From Pseudomonas sp. Irchel 3E13 (GTDB taxonomy: Bacteria > Pseudomonadota > Gammaproteobacteria > Pseudomonadales > Pseudomonadaceae), in NCBI RefSeq assembly GCF_900187455.1, contig NZ_FYDX01000023.1, positions 33,133 to 97,132 on the forward strand: DNA of 64,000 nt. The letters are read 5' to 3'. Position 1 is the stretch's first letter, and every line of letters starts with the position of its first letter. Below are positions 8,072 to 16,602 of this stretch, one piece after another. The position numbers were made by a program, and so were the translations under genes. The notes under the pieces were generated by a model, which was given only the letters and a program-made list of their open reading frames with translations, was not told the DNA's origin and ran no database searches.

Positions 8072-8977
8072 ATGGCGCGCCTGGATATCAATCGCTCTGG
8101 CGAGCTGGAGGTGTTGGTTCGGGTGGTGGAAACGGGCAGTTTCTCGGCGGCGGCGCGGGATCTGCGTATGACGCCTTCCGCCGTGAGCAAGCTGGTCGCG
8201 CGCCTGGAAACCCGTCTGGGTTCGCGGCTGTTCAACCGTTCCACCCGGCAATTGAGCCTGACTCAGGAAGGCCGCGCCTATTACGAGCGCGGCGTGTGCC
8301 TGCTCGCCGATCTGGATGAGCTGGAGCGCAACGTCGCGTCGCAGGACGCGCCCCGTGGCCGGGTACGGATCAACGCCAACCTGGCGTTCGCCTGGCATTT
8401 TTTGCTGCCGCTGGTGCCGTTGATGACCGAGCGGCTGCCGCAGGTGATGCTGGATCTGGTGCTCACCGATGAAGTGGTCGATGTGCTCGGTCAGCGCACC
8501 GATATCGCCGTGCGCGCGGGGCCGATGAAGGATTCCAGCCTGGTGGCGCGCAAGCTGGGGCAGACGCCCATGGTGATCGTCGGCTCGCCGGACTATCTGC
8601 AACGCCATGGCATTCCGGACAGCCCGACCGCGCTGCAGCGTCACAACCTGCTGACGGCCAATTACCGGCGGGCCTATAACGGCTGGCCGTTGCTGGACGG
8701 CGGCGAGGTGGTGAAGATCGTTACCCACGGCAGTGTCCAGGCCAGCGATGGCGAGGCGCTGCGCCTGTTGGCGCTGAATGGCAGCGGGCTGGCGCGGCTG
8801 GCGTTGTTCCGGGTGCGCGAGGACGTCGCCGCCGGGCGGCTGGTGCCGGTGATGGAAGCGTTCAACCCCGGGGACCTGGAAGAGATCCACGCGGTGTTCG
8901 TCGGCCAGGATGGCCATGTACCGCTGCGGGTGCGCGCGGTGCTGGATTTTCTTGTCGAGCACGTTCACGTCGAATAA
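8072..8977 (+). CDS. LysR-family transcriptional regulator
   Basis: A 301-residue regulator. The N-terminal winged helix covers residues 5-65 with VVETGSFSAAARDLRMTPSA and VSKLVARLETRLGSRLFNRS. The ligand-binding half follows (RVRINANLAFAWHFLLPLVP, then DIAVRAGPMKDSSLVARKLG), matching the CrgA-like group. I start at ATG 8072, giving the usual length; an in-frame upstream start would add 50 residues overlapping the REP. It has the same orientation as the TctBAC operon and lies 37 bases before the FGGY kinase gene, so it may be cotranscribed with the kinase. Which of the two flanking systems it controls is unclear. Confidence 0.85.
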   Translation: MARLDINRSGELEVLVRVVETGSFSAAARDLRMTPSAVSKLVARLETRLGSRLFNRSTRQLSLTQEGRAYYERGVCLLADLDELERNVASQDAPRGRVRINANLAFAWHFLLPLVPLMTERLPQVMLDLVLTDEVVDVLGQRTDIAVRAGPMKDSSLVARKLGQTPMVIVGSPDYLQRHGIPDSPTALQRHNLLTANYRRAYNGWPLLDGGEVVKIVTHGSVQASDGEALRLLALNGSGLARLALFRVREDVAAGRLVPVMEAFNPGDLEEIHAVFVGQDGHVPLRVRAVLDFLVEHVHVE

Positions 8978-9014
8978 GCGCCGTGCTCCCATCCTTGGCG
9001 TCGAGGTGCGGTTC

Positions 9015-10532
9015 GTGAGCAGTCAGGCCATTTCCATCGGCGTCGATCTCGGTACGTCCAGCACCCGCGCGGTGGCGCTCGATGCCCAGGGCAATTTGCG
9101 CGGCGCGGCGCGGGTGGGCGGTGTTCCGCCGGGGCTGCGGGCCGGGCCGGGCATCGGGTTCGACGCACTGTTCGAGTCGGCGCTGACGGCCATTGCCCAG
9201 GCGCTCGCCGAGGCGGGCAGCACGCCGGGGCAGGTGGCCGGGATCGCCGTGTGCGGACAAATGGCGGGGTTGTGCGCGGTGGATGCCCGGGGCCAGGCGC
9301 TGGGGCCCAGCGATTCCTGGCTGGACCTGGACTGCGCCAGCACCCTTGACCTGCTGCGCCCCCACGAACACGGGATTATCCAGCGCTCCGGCAGCCAGTT
9401 GATCGCCGGCCACGGGGCGAAATGGCTGCAGATGCGTGACCAGCAACCGGCGCGCTATCGCCAGGTGTGCAAGCTGACGACGCCCTCGGCCCTGGTCGCC
9501 TTGCAACTGGCCGGGCTGGACGGCAGCGAGGCATTTTTCGACACCACTCACCTGGGCTTCAACAACTTCGCCGACACACCTACTGCGGGTTGGAACCTGG
9601 CGCTGGTGCGGGCGATTGGCCTCGATGCTGATCATCTGCCGCGAATCGTCGAACCCTGGGAACGGATCGGCGGATTGTCGCGCGCATGCGCCGAGCGTCT
9701 CGGCCTGCTGGCAGGCACGCCGGTCCATGCCGGTTGCGGTGACATCGCGGCGACCCTGCTGGGCAGCGGCGCGGTCGAGGACGGCCAGTTGGTGGACATC
9801 GCCGGCACCGGTTCGGTGCTCTGCGCGGTGCGCCGCGATTTTACCGTCGACCACTCGCACAAGACCCTGCTGACCCTGCGCCACTGCTTGCCGGACCTTT
9901 ACTACAGCGCCGCTTATGTCGGCGGCGGCGGGCTCAATCTCGACTGGCTGGCGTCACTGCGCGAGCAGGTGCGCCCGCCTCATGAAGTCAGCGCGGCGTT
10001 GCGCGAGCACGGCGCGGTGCCGCCCTTGCTGTTCGCGCCGCACATGGGCGGGTGCCATTTGCCGTTGGCGGCGGACTGGCGCGGAGCCTTCGTCGGGCTG
10101 TCCTGGCAGCACTGTCTGGCGGATTTGCAGCGGGCGGTGATTGAGGCCACCGCCTACGAATACGCCGGTTTTCTCGACGCCATGCTCGCGACCGGCGTGT
10201 GCTCGGGCGAGGGCGCGGTGCTGGTGGTCGGCGGCGGTGCCGCGAGCGAGGCGTGCAGCCAGATCAAGGCCGACGTTCTGGGTTTGCCCTATCGCCGGCA
10301 TGGCGGGTTCGAGGCGGCGGCGCTGGGTGCGGCGTTGCTGGCGGGGTATGGCGCGGGCACGTTCAGTGATCTGCGCGAGGCGGCGTTGCGGGCGGCGGGG
10401 GCGCCGGGCGGCAGGGTCCGGCCGGACCCGGCGCGACACGGCCTTTACCGACAGCGCCGGCAGGTGCAGGCGCGGATGCTGGTGGCGCTGGCGCCGGTGT
10501 TTGCCGAGCTGGCGCAGTTACCGCGAATGTAG
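9015..10532 (+). CDS. FGGY-family carbohydrate kinase
   Basis: A 505-residue ATP-dependent sugar kinase of the xylulokinase/ribulokinase superfamily. The N-terminal phosphate loop is ISIGVDLGTSSTRAVALD. The catalytic region has CGDIAATLLGSGAVEDG near 240, and the ATP-binding C-terminal half has the glycine-rich VVGGGAASEACSQIKADVLG near 405. Length is normal for the family. I chose GTG 9015, with GAGGTG six bases upstream. It most likely phosphorylates a ketose, a keto-acid sugar or a sugar alcohol taken up by the nearby ribose-type ABC system. FGGY kinase plus split transketolase recalls the apulose kinase/apulose-4-phosphate transketolase route of D-apiose catabolism, but no apiose isomerase is seen. 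Confidence 0.85.
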   Translation: MSSQAISIGVDLGTSSTRAVALDAQGNLRGAARVGGVPPGLRAGPGIGFDALFESALTAIAQALAEAGSTPGQVAGIAVCGQMAGLCAVDARGQALGPSDSWLDLDCASTLDLLRPHEHGIIQRSGSQLIAGHGAKWLQMRDQQPARYRQVCKLTTPSALVALQLAGLDGSEAFFDTTHLGFNNFADTPTAGWNLALVRAIGLDADHLPRIVEPWERIGGLSRACAERLGLLAGTPVHAGCGDIAATLLGSGAVEDGQLVDIAGTGSVLCAVRRDFTVDHSHKTLLTLRHCLPDLYYSAAYVGGGGLNLDWLASLREQVRPPHEVSAALREHGAVPPLLFAPHMGGCHLPLAADWRGAFVGLSWQHCLADLQRAVIEATAYEYAGFLDAMLATGVCSGEGAVLVVGGGAASEACSQIKADVLGLPYRRHGGFEAAALGAALLAGYGAGTFSDLREAALRAAGAPGGRVRPDPARHGLYRQRRQVQARMLVALAPVFAELAQLPRM

Positions 10533-10534
10533 CG

Positions 10535-11467
10535 TCATGCTCCGACCGGCGTCAGCAGCCGCCGCGCCGGGGTGTCCAGTTCGTTGAAATAGCGCACCGC
10601 GAAGTCGACGAAGGCCTTGACCCGCCGGGGCAGTTTCTTGCCGCCTTCGGTCAGCAGGTGAAAACCTGTGGCCGGGCAACTGAAGTCTTCCAGCAGCGGC
10701 ACCAGGCGGTTCTCCTGGATGTCCTCGGCCACTTCCCAGACGGATTTCCAGGCGATGCCCAGCCCTTGCAGCGTCCACTGGCGCAGGGTGAAACCGTCGT
10801 TGACCAGGCGATTGCCCTTGACCTGCACCGAGAAGGTTTCGCCGTCGCGGGTGAAGCGCCATTTGTCCTGGGGGAAGTCCGCCTGCAGGTGGATCAGGCA
10901 GTTGTGCGCCGCCAGGTCTTCGGGGGATTGCGGTGCGCCGTGACGGGCCAGGTAATCGGGGGAGCAGCAGACGATGCGCCGGTCGCCGCCGAGGGAGCGG
11001 GCGACCAGGGTGCTGTCGGGCAGGTTGCCGTAGCGGATGGCGATGTCCGAGCCCGACTCGACGAAGTCCAGCAGGCGGTCGGTGAAAAACAGGCGCACGG
11101 TGACGTGGGGGTGTTCCTCGACGAAGGCGTCCACCAACTGGCTGACCCACTGGCGGCCCAGGTCGGTGGGGCAGGTGACGCCGATGGTGCCGCGCAACTG
11201 GGCGTTGCCGCCGCGGATCACGCTGTCCAGCGCCTCGACGTCCTCGAGGATCTTCAGCGCCGCCTCGAACAGATAAAGGCCCTCGGCGGTGGGGCTCAGG
11301 CCGCGGGTGTTGCGCTTGACCAGACGCAAACCATAGAACTCTTCCATGGCCTTGAGGCGGCCGCTCATCGCGGCCGGCGACAGGCCCAACTGGCGCCCGG
11401 CCATCGACAGCGAACCGGCTTGTACCACCAGCCGGAACAAGCGCAGGTCCTGGAGTCTATCGGCCAT
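10535..11467 (-). CDS. LysR-family transcriptional regulator, divergent from the flavin reductase operon
   Basis: A 310-residue LysR protein. The DNA-binding helix-turn-helix spans residues 5-65 (LFRLVVQAGSLSMAGRQLGL, then SPAAMSGRLKAMEEFYGLRL). The effector domain includes IGVTCPTDLGRQWVSQLVDA and DIAIRYGNLPDSTLVARSLG. I start at ATG 11467, preceded by GAGGAG; an in-frame ATG ten codons earlier has a weaker context. It lies back to back with the eight-gene operon beginning at 11678, and a T-N11-A palindrome stands between them. It is the prime candidate for the regulator of that operon. Its stop is two bases from the end of the convergent kinase gene. Confidence 0.87.
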   Translation of the reverse strand: MADRLQDLRLFRLVVQAGSLSMAGRQLGLSPAAMSGRLKAMEEFYGLRLVKRNTRGLSPTAEGLYLFEAALKILEDVEALDSVIRGGNAQLRGTIGVTCPTDLGRQWVSQLVDAFVEEHPHVTVRLFFTDRLLDFVESGSDIAIRYGNLPDSTLVARSLGGDRRIVCCSPDYLARHGAPQSPEDLAAHNCLIHLQADFPQDKWRFTRDGETFSVQVKGNRLVNDGFTLRQWTLQGLGIAWKSVWEVAEDIQENRLVPLLEDFSCPATGFHLLTEGGKKLPRRVKAFVDFAVRYFNELDTPARRLLTPVGA

Positions 11468-11577
11468 GAAGTGTGCTCCTCGTGGTTGTTTCATCAAGTA
11501 TGGCGGACGCCATTCTTCATGCCTGGTTAAAGCCTGGCAATCACCGTATGGAAGAAGCCTGAATAAATAAGCGCAGC

Positions 11578-11594
11578 TTTCAGTCTGGCTGAAA
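11578..11594. promoter_or_regulatory. LysR-type binding site
   Basis: TTTCAG-TCTGG-CTGAAA is a perfect 6-bp inverted repeat with the T-N11-A spacing of LysR boxes. It sits in the 210-base divergent region, 84 bases before the flavin reductase start and 111 bases from the LysR start. This supports autoregulation and control of the operon by the adjacent LysR. Confidence 0.55.
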
Positions 11595-11677
11595 AGTCAT
11601 TCCGGGAAACTCGAATACCTGCTTGTTCAGCGTGCTCCTAAGATGGCGACAGGCTCAACGCTAAGAGGAGTTGAAAG

Positions 11678-12196
11678 ATGTCCGCACTATCGAGTCAAGC
11701 AATCAACGGCACTCAGGAAGTCGCCGATCTGTTTCGCAGCGCCATGGGCCGCTTTGCCGCGTCGGTGACCCTGGTCACCACCATCGACGAGCACTGCTGC
11801 CCCCACGGCCTGGCCGCTACCGCGTTCTCCTCGGTATCCATGGACCCGGCGTCGGCGCTGGTCTGCGTCAACCGCAGCAGCAGCGCTTCGCCCATCATCA
11901 AGCGCTCCGGGCTGTTTTGCGTGAACATGCTGCAACGCGAGCACGAGGCGCTGTGCGCCATCTTCAGCAAGCCGGAATTGCGTGACCGGCGCTTCGTCGA
12001 TGGCGATTGGGCGGTGGGTGAAAACGGCCTGCGTTATTTGCTCGACGCCCAGGCGTCGATCTTCTGCGAAGTTGTCCAGGAAGTGGATTACGGCTCGCAC
12101 ACCATCTTTATCGGCAATGTCATGAACGTAATAACCCAGTCGCTGGAATCTCCCCTGGTTTATATGGGTGGGCGTTTCCGCGAACTGGCAGCCTGA
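11678..12196 (+). CDS. Flavin reductase (HpaC/NTAB-like), partner of the LLM monooxygenase
   Basis: A 172-residue protein of the flavin-reductase-like domain family. It reads FRSAMGRFAASVTLVTTIDE near residue 18, GLAATAFSSVSMDPASALVC near 45 (the flavin-phosphate loop), and FCVNMLQREHEALCAIFSKP near 80. Such proteins reduce free FMN or FAD with NAD(P)H and hand it to a monooxygenase. It has a strong ribosome site (AGAGGAG) and is the first gene of an operon that also encodes the LLM monooxygenase at 16603. The two are probably the two components of one oxygenase. Confidence 0.87.
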   Translation: MSALSSQAINGTQEVADLFRSAMGRFAASVTLVTTIDEHCCPHGLAATAFSSVSMDPASALVCVNRSSSASPIIKRSGLFCVNMLQREHEALCAIFSKPELRDRRFVDGDWAVGENGLRYLLDAQASIFCEVVQEVDYGSHTIFIGNVMNVITQSLESPLVYMGGRFRELAA

Positions 12197-12217
12197 TTGC
12201 AATAACCGTACCCCTCC

Positions 12218-12232
12218 AATAAATACAAGAAG
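12218..12232 (+). promoter_or_regulatory. A/CA-rich motif before the ABC permease
   Basis: AATAAATACAAGAAG lies 10 bases before the permease ATG and covers the ribosome-binding zone. It fits the AANAANAA pattern bound by Hfq/Crc in Pseudomonas catabolite repression. Similar motifs precede several other genes in both catabolic blocks. Confidence 0.4.
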
Positions 12233-12242
12233 TGGTGTTCAC

Positions 12243-13226
12243 ATGTATGGCTTCAGTTCCAGGGCGCGCGTGCTGCTGCCCTCCCTCAAGCTTTCCGCGC
12301 AAGCGTCCGGCATCACCGGCCCGCTGCTCGGCCTGCTGCTGTTGTGTCTGGTGCTCAGCCTTGCCACCGACGCCTTCCTGACCCTCGGCAACCTCCTGAA
12401 TATCCTCGATCAGGTGACCGTGCTCGGCATCATGGCGCTGGGCATGACGCTGGTGATCCTGATCGGCGGCATCGACCTGTCGGTGGGCGCGGTGCTGGCC
12501 GTGTCGATCATGGTCATGAGCTGGGCCGAACGGGTGCTCGGCCTGCCGATGGGCCTGGCGATCGGCGCCGCCTTGCTCACCGGCGCCGCCTGTGGCGGCA
12601 TCACCGCCGGCCTGGTGGTGCGAGCCGGATTGCCGTCGTTCATTGCCACCCTGGCGATGATGTCGATGGCCCGCGGGGTCGCCTATATGGTCACCGACGG
12701 CACCCAGATCAGCGGCTTTCCCGAATGGTTCGGCAACTTGTCGATCATCCGCTACGCCGGCTTCATCTCGCTGACCGTGGCCTGTTTCGTGGTGCTCGCC
12801 ATGCTGTTCTGGTTCGTCATGCGTTTTACCGTGGCCGGACGCAGCCTCTACGCCATCGGCGGCAGCGCCAAGGTCGCCAAGCTGTCCGGCATCCGGGTCA
12901 AGACCCACACCGCCATCGTCTATGTGATTTGCGGCATCACCGCGGCGCTCGGCGGGGTGATCCTCACCTCGCGGCTGGACACCGCCGGCGCCGGTGCCGG
13001 GGTCGGTTATGAGCTGGACGTGATCGCCGCCGTGGTGATCGGCGGCGGCAGCCTCAAGGGCGGCGTCGGCAGCGTGGCCGGGACCCTGGTCGGCGTGCTG
13101 ATCATCGGCGTGCTGCGCAACGGCCTGAACCTCGCCGGGATTTCACCCTTCGTCCAGCAGGTAATCATCGGCGCGGTGATCGCCGCCGCGGTGATGCTCG
13201 ATGCGATGAAACGCAAGAACGCCTGA
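12243..13226 (+). CDS. Ribose-type ABC transporter permease (RbsC/CUT2)
   Basis: A 327-residue inner-membrane protein with 8-10 hydrophobic segments, of the RbsC/XylH family. Diagnostic stretches are LGIMALGMTLVILIGGIDLS near residue 60, where GGIDLSVG is the family signature. Others are LVVRAGLPSFIATLAMMSMA near 125, the cytoplasmic EAA-like loop AGRSLYAIGGSAKVAKLSGI near 200, and VIAAVVIGGGSLKGGVGSVA near 260. It forms the channel of an importer for a monosaccharide or small polyol, with the following binding protein and ATPase. The order permease, binding protein, ATPase differs from classical rbsDACB. Confidence 0.92.
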   Translation: MYGFSSRARVLLPSLKLSAQASGITGPLLGLLLLCLVLSLATDAFLTLGNLLNILDQVTVLGIMALGMTLVILIGGIDLSVGAVLAVSIMVMSWAERVLGLPMGLAIGAALLTGAACGGITAGLVVRAGLPSFIATLAMMSMARGVAYMVTDGTQISGFPEWFGNLSIIRYAGFISLTVACFVVLAMLFWFVMRFTVAGRSLYAIGGSAKVAKLSGIRVKTHTAIVYVICGITAALGGVILTSRLDTAGAGAGVGYELDVIAAVVIGGGSLKGGVGSVAGTLVGVLIIGVLRNGLNLAGISPFVQQVIIGAVIAAAVMLDAMKRKNA

Positions 13227-13270
13227 CCCCCACAAGCTCCTCACAACCACAATAAATCCCGGAGGCGTCC

Positions 13271-14206
13271 ATGCACGTTTTCTCTGCGCCCGTGCGCGCG
13301 TTTTTTGCCCTGTTGCTGCTCTTGCCGGCCCTGGCCCATGCCGAGAGCAAACCGCTCAAGGTCGGCATGTCGATCCCCAGCCTGCAATGGGTGTTCTACC
13401 TGATGGTGCGTGACGGCGTGATGGAGCAGGCCGAGGGCCTGGGCATCGACCAGGTACTGGTGGCCGACGCGCAAGCCGATCCGGCGCGCCAGGTCAGTCA
13501 GATTCAGGACATGCTCAGCAAAGGCATCGATGTGTTGCTGTACACCGCCACCGGCTCGGCGGCGTCCGCGGTGCCGGTGCGCCTGGCCAAGCAGCAGGGC
13601 GTGCCGGTGGTGTGCGTCGACAACTTTCCGAAGAACGTCGAATGCGATGCCTACATCTCCACCGACAACACCGGCGCCGCCGCCGAACTGGCCCGCCAGG
13701 TGGTGCGCCTGACCGGTCCGCAGGCGCAGGTCGGCCTGCTCCAGGGCACCCTCGGCGACACCACCGAGCTGACCCGCGCCGAAGGTTTCGACGTCGAGCT
13801 GGCGAAGACACCGAGCATCCAGGTGGTCGATCGCAAGCCCACCGACTGGCTGCAGGACAACGGTTTCAAGGTCGCCCAGGACATGCTGCAAAAGCACCCC
13901 GGCATCAACGTTTTCGTCGGTCGTTCGGACGCTCCGGCCCTCGGTGCGGCCCAGGCCGTGCGGGTCGCCAACGTCGAGCACAAGGTGTGGATCTTCGGCT
14001 ACGACGGCTTGCCGGCGGCGCTGGAAGCGGTTCGCGACGGCAAGATGGACATGACCATCACCCAGCAGGCCGTGGAAATGGGCCGCACCGCGCTGCGCAC
14101 CGCGGTGGCGCTGAAAGCCGGCCAGACGGTGGAGAAGCGCCAGTTGCTGCCGGCCTTCGTCACCACCCGCGACAACGTCGATGCCTTCATCGCCCGGCAC
14201 CCGTAG
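13271..14206 (+). CDS. Sugar ABC transporter periplasmic binding protein (RbsB-like)
   Basis: A 311-residue protein with a signal peptide (APVRAFFALLLLLPALAHA, cleavage before ES). It then has the type I sugar-binding fold: KVGMSIPSLQWVFYLMVRDG, a middle region GIDVLLYTATGSAASAVPVR, then VPVVCVDNFP and YISTDNTGAAAELARQVV, and a C-terminal hinge region with IFGYDGLPAALEAVRDGKMD. It resembles ribose-, autoinducer-2- and xylitol-type binding proteins. It delivers the substrate to the permease at 12243. The ligand is not predictable, but the fold favours a pentose, tetritol or branched sugar. An A/CA-rich motif (13243-13258) precedes the GGAGG ribosome site. Confidence 0.9.
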   Translation: MHVFSAPVRAFFALLLLLPALAHAESKPLKVGMSIPSLQWVFYLMVRDGVMEQAEGLGIDQVLVADAQADPARQVSQIQDMLSKGIDVLLYTATGSAASAVPVRLAKQQGVPVVCVDNFPKNVECDAYISTDNTGAAAELARQVVRLTGPQAQVGLLQGTLGDTTELTRAEGFDVELAKTPSIQVVDRKPTDWLQDNGFKVAQDMLQKHPGINVFVGRSDAPALGAAQAVRVANVEHKVWIFGYDGLPAALEAVRDGKMDMTITQQAVEMGRTALRTAVALKAGQTVEKRQLLPAFVTTRDNVDAFIARHP

Positions 14207-14216
14207 GAGTCTGACC

Positions 14217-15713
14217 ATGAACCCGACAACCGTTGACGCGCCGTTGTTTCGCGCCGAGCAACTGGGCATGTCCTTCAACACCGTCAGTGTGCTGGAGAGC
14301 ATCAGCCTGGAGATCGGCCGCGGTGAAGTGGTGGCGTTGCTGGGCGAGAACGGCGCCGGCAAATCGACCCTGTCGTCGATCATCGCCGGCTCGCTGTGCC
14401 CGACCCGCGGCAGCATGCAGCTCGATGGCCAGGCCTACGCGCCGACCTGCCCGAAGGACGCCATCGCCCTTGGCGTGAACATGATCCACCAAGAGATCCA
14501 GTTGCTGCCCGAGCTGAGCGTGGCCGAGAACATCTTCCTCGGCCACCTGCCGACCCGCCATGGCGTGCTGGACCGCGAGCGCATGCGCCGCGAGGCGCGG
14601 GTGCAGCTCGAACGGCTGGGCCTGGATATTTCGCCGGACACCCTGGTGCGCGACCTGCGCATCGCCGCCCAGCAACTGGTGGAAATCGCCAAGGCGCTGA
14701 CGCTCGAATCGCGCCTGCTGATTCTCGACGAGCCCACCGCCGCGCTGGGTTCGGAAGAGACCGAACTGCTGTTCCGCCAGATCGAGGTGCTCAAGCGCGA
14801 AGGCGTGTCGTTCATCTACATCAGTCACCGCATGGAAGAGATCGGGCGCATCGCCGACCGCGTGCTGGTGATGCGCGACGGCCATCTGGTGGCCCGTCAT
14901 GAGCGCGCCGATGTGGCGGTGGACACCCTGGTGGCGCAGATGGTCGGGCGTTCCATCGAGCGGCTGTTCCCGGCCATTGCCGCGCCGCAGTCGCATGAGG
15001 TGCTGCAGGTGCGCGGGCTGTCGTGCCGGAACCAGCGCTTCCGCGATATTTCCTTCTCGGTGCGCGGGGGCGAGGTGTTCGGTATCGCCGGCATGGTCGG
15101 CGCCGGCCGCAGCGAAGTGATTCGCGCCATTGCCGGGGTCGATCCGGTGGCCGGCGGCGAGGTGCGGGTGGACGGCAAGCCGTTGCGCCTGGACGGCGTG
15201 CGCGCCTCGATTGCCGCCGGGGTGGTGCTGGTGCCCGAGGACCGCAAGGGCGAGGGCGTGGTGCTCGATCATTCGATCGCCGAGAACCTGGCCTACTGCA
15301 ACCTCGACCGCCTCGGTGCGCGCGGCCTGCTGTCGCGGCGGCGCATCGACGCCTTCGCCAGCGAGCGGATCGCCAGCCTCGGGGTCAAGGGCGACCCCGG
15401 CAAGCACCTGGACAAGCTCTCCGGCGGCAACCAGCAAAAGGTGGTGATCGCCAAATGGATCGCCCGCGAGCCGAGGGTAATCATCCTCGACGAGCCCACC
15501 CGCGGCATCGACATGGGCGCCCGCGCGGCGATCTATCAGTTGATCGCCGACCTCGCCGCCACGGGCGCGGCGGTGGTGGTGGTCAGCTCCGACCTGGACG
15601 AAGTGATCGGCCTGTCGCACCGGGTGATGGTCATGGCCCGCGGCGCTTGCCAGGGAATTCTCGACGGCGAGCAGGTGGCGCCGGAATCGATCATGGCACT
15701 GGCCACGGCCTGA
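14217..15713 (+). CDS. Sugar ABC transporter ATPase (RbsA/MglA type, two ATPase domains)
   Basis: A 498-residue protein with two tandem ATPase domains. Domain 1 has Walker A GENGAGKST near residue 45 and Walker B LLILDEPTAALG near 165. Domain 2 has the degenerate Walker A GMVGAGRSE usual for this family, signature LSGGNQQKVVIAKW near 400 and Walker B VIILDEPTRGIDMGA. This layout is normal for RbsA/MglA/XylG. It powers the permease at 12243. The first domain lacks a canonical LSGGQ (it reads LRIAAQQLVEIAKAL), again common in this class. Eleven bases separate it from the SDR gene. Confidence 0.93.
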   Translation: MNPTTVDAPLFRAEQLGMSFNTVSVLESISLEIGRGEVVALLGENGAGKSTLSSIIAGSLCPTRGSMQLDGQAYAPTCPKDAIALGVNMIHQEIQLLPELSVAENIFLGHLPTRHGVLDRERMRREARVQLERLGLDISPDTLVRDLRIAAQQLVEIAKALTLESRLLILDEPTAALGSEETELLFRQIEVLKREGVSFIYISHRMEEIGRIADRVLVMRDGHLVARHERADVAVDTLVAQMVGRSIERLFPAIAAPQSHEVLQVRGLSCRNQRFRDISFSVRGGEVFGIAGMVGAGRSEVIRAIAGVDPVAGGEVRVDGKPLRLDGVRASIAAGVVLVPEDRKGEGVVLDHSIAENLAYCNLDRLGARGLLSRRRIDAFASERIASLGVKGDPGKHLDKLSGGNQQKVVIAKWIAREPRVIILDEPTRGIDMGARAAIYQLIADLAATGAAVVVVSSDLDEVIGLSHRVMVMARGACQGILDGEQVAPESIMALATA

Positions 15714-15724
15714 GGAGGTTTTCC

Positions 15725-16522
15725 ATGCAAACCATCGAATACCGGCACCTGGACGAAACACCGTTCGAGGCCCTGTTGGACTTGCGCGGCAAGGTCGCGG
15801 TGGTCACCGGCGGCAGCTCCGGCATCGGCCTGGACATCAGCCGCCGGCTGGCCCAGGCCGGCGCCCGCGTGGTGATTGGCAGCCTGGCCCGCGAGCGCAC
15901 CGACGAATTGCTCGACGAAGGCCTGGCGGTGAGTTTCGTCGCCACCGACGTGTCGCGCCGCGAGCAGATCGAACGGTTGGCGGCCGAGGCGGGAGGGCAG
16001 GGCGGCCTGGATATCTGGGTGAACAACGCCGGGATCTATCCGCTCAGGCCGGTCGCGGCGGTGGACGAGGATTTCTGGGACCGCATGCAGGCGATCAACA
16101 CCCGCGCGGCCTTCTTCGGCGCCCAGTGCGCCCGCGCGCAGATGCTCCGCCACGGCCGTGGCGGCAGCATCGTCAACCTGTCCTCGGTGTGCGGCCACCG
16201 GCCGATGGCCAACCACGTCACCTACGACACCAGCAAGGGCGCGATCCTGGCGATGACCCGCAGCCTGGCCAAGGACCTCAGCCGCGACGGCATCCGGGTC
16301 AACTCGATTTCGCCGGGGCTGACCGCGACGCCGGGCAACCTGGAACCTGAGCTGTTCCGCCAGCACCAGCAGAACCGGGTGCTGGAAAACATCCCGCTGG
16401 GCCGCCCCGGCGAGCCGTTCGAGATCGCCAACGTGGCGCTGTTCCTGGCCTCGCCGCTGGCGTCCTACATCACCGGCACCGACATCACGGTCGACGGCGG
16501 CTGGCTGCTTCACGGCAGTTGA
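15725..16522 (+). CDS. Short-chain dehydrogenase/reductase in the sugar operon
   Basis: A 265-residue classical SDR. It has a cofactor motif VAVVTGGSSGIGLDISRRLA near residue 28, an NNAG motif (DIWVNNAGIYPLRPV), and catalytic residues in VNLSSVCGHRPMANHVTYDTSKG, where the Tyr and the Lys four residues later follow the active-site Ser. The C-terminus (GTDITVDGGWLLHG) is typical. It should oxidise or reduce an alcohol/ketone group of the imported compound with NAD(P). It lies 11 bases after the ATPase gene and before the monooxygenase, so it probably works on the same intermediate. Confidence 0.88.
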   Translation: MQTIEYRHLDETPFEALLDLRGKVAVVTGGSSGIGLDISRRLAQAGARVVIGSLARERTDELLDEGLAVSFVATDVSRREQIERLAAEAGGQGGLDIWVNNAGIYPLRPVAAVDEDFWDRMQAINTRAAFFGAQCARAQMLRHGRGGSIVNLSSVCGHRPMANHVTYDTSKGAILAMTRSLAKDLSRDGIRVNSISPGLTATPGNLEPELFRQHQQNRVLENIPLGRPGEPFEIANVALFLASPLASYITGTDITVDGGWLLHGS

Positions 16523-16539
16523 TCGCCCGACCTATCGCC

Positions 16540-16557
16540 AGGGTGCCCGCGTGGGCA
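16540..16557 (+). other. Intra-operon hairpin
   Basis: GGTGCCC-GCGT-GGGCACC forms a perfect 7-bp stem in the 80-base gap between the SDR and the LLM monooxygenase. There is no T-run after it, so it is more likely an mRNA processing or stability element than a terminator. Confidence 0.4.
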
Positions 16558-16602
16558 CCGTGGCCCGCTATCGCCTGATAGCCACTTGTAAGGAGAACCA
16601 CG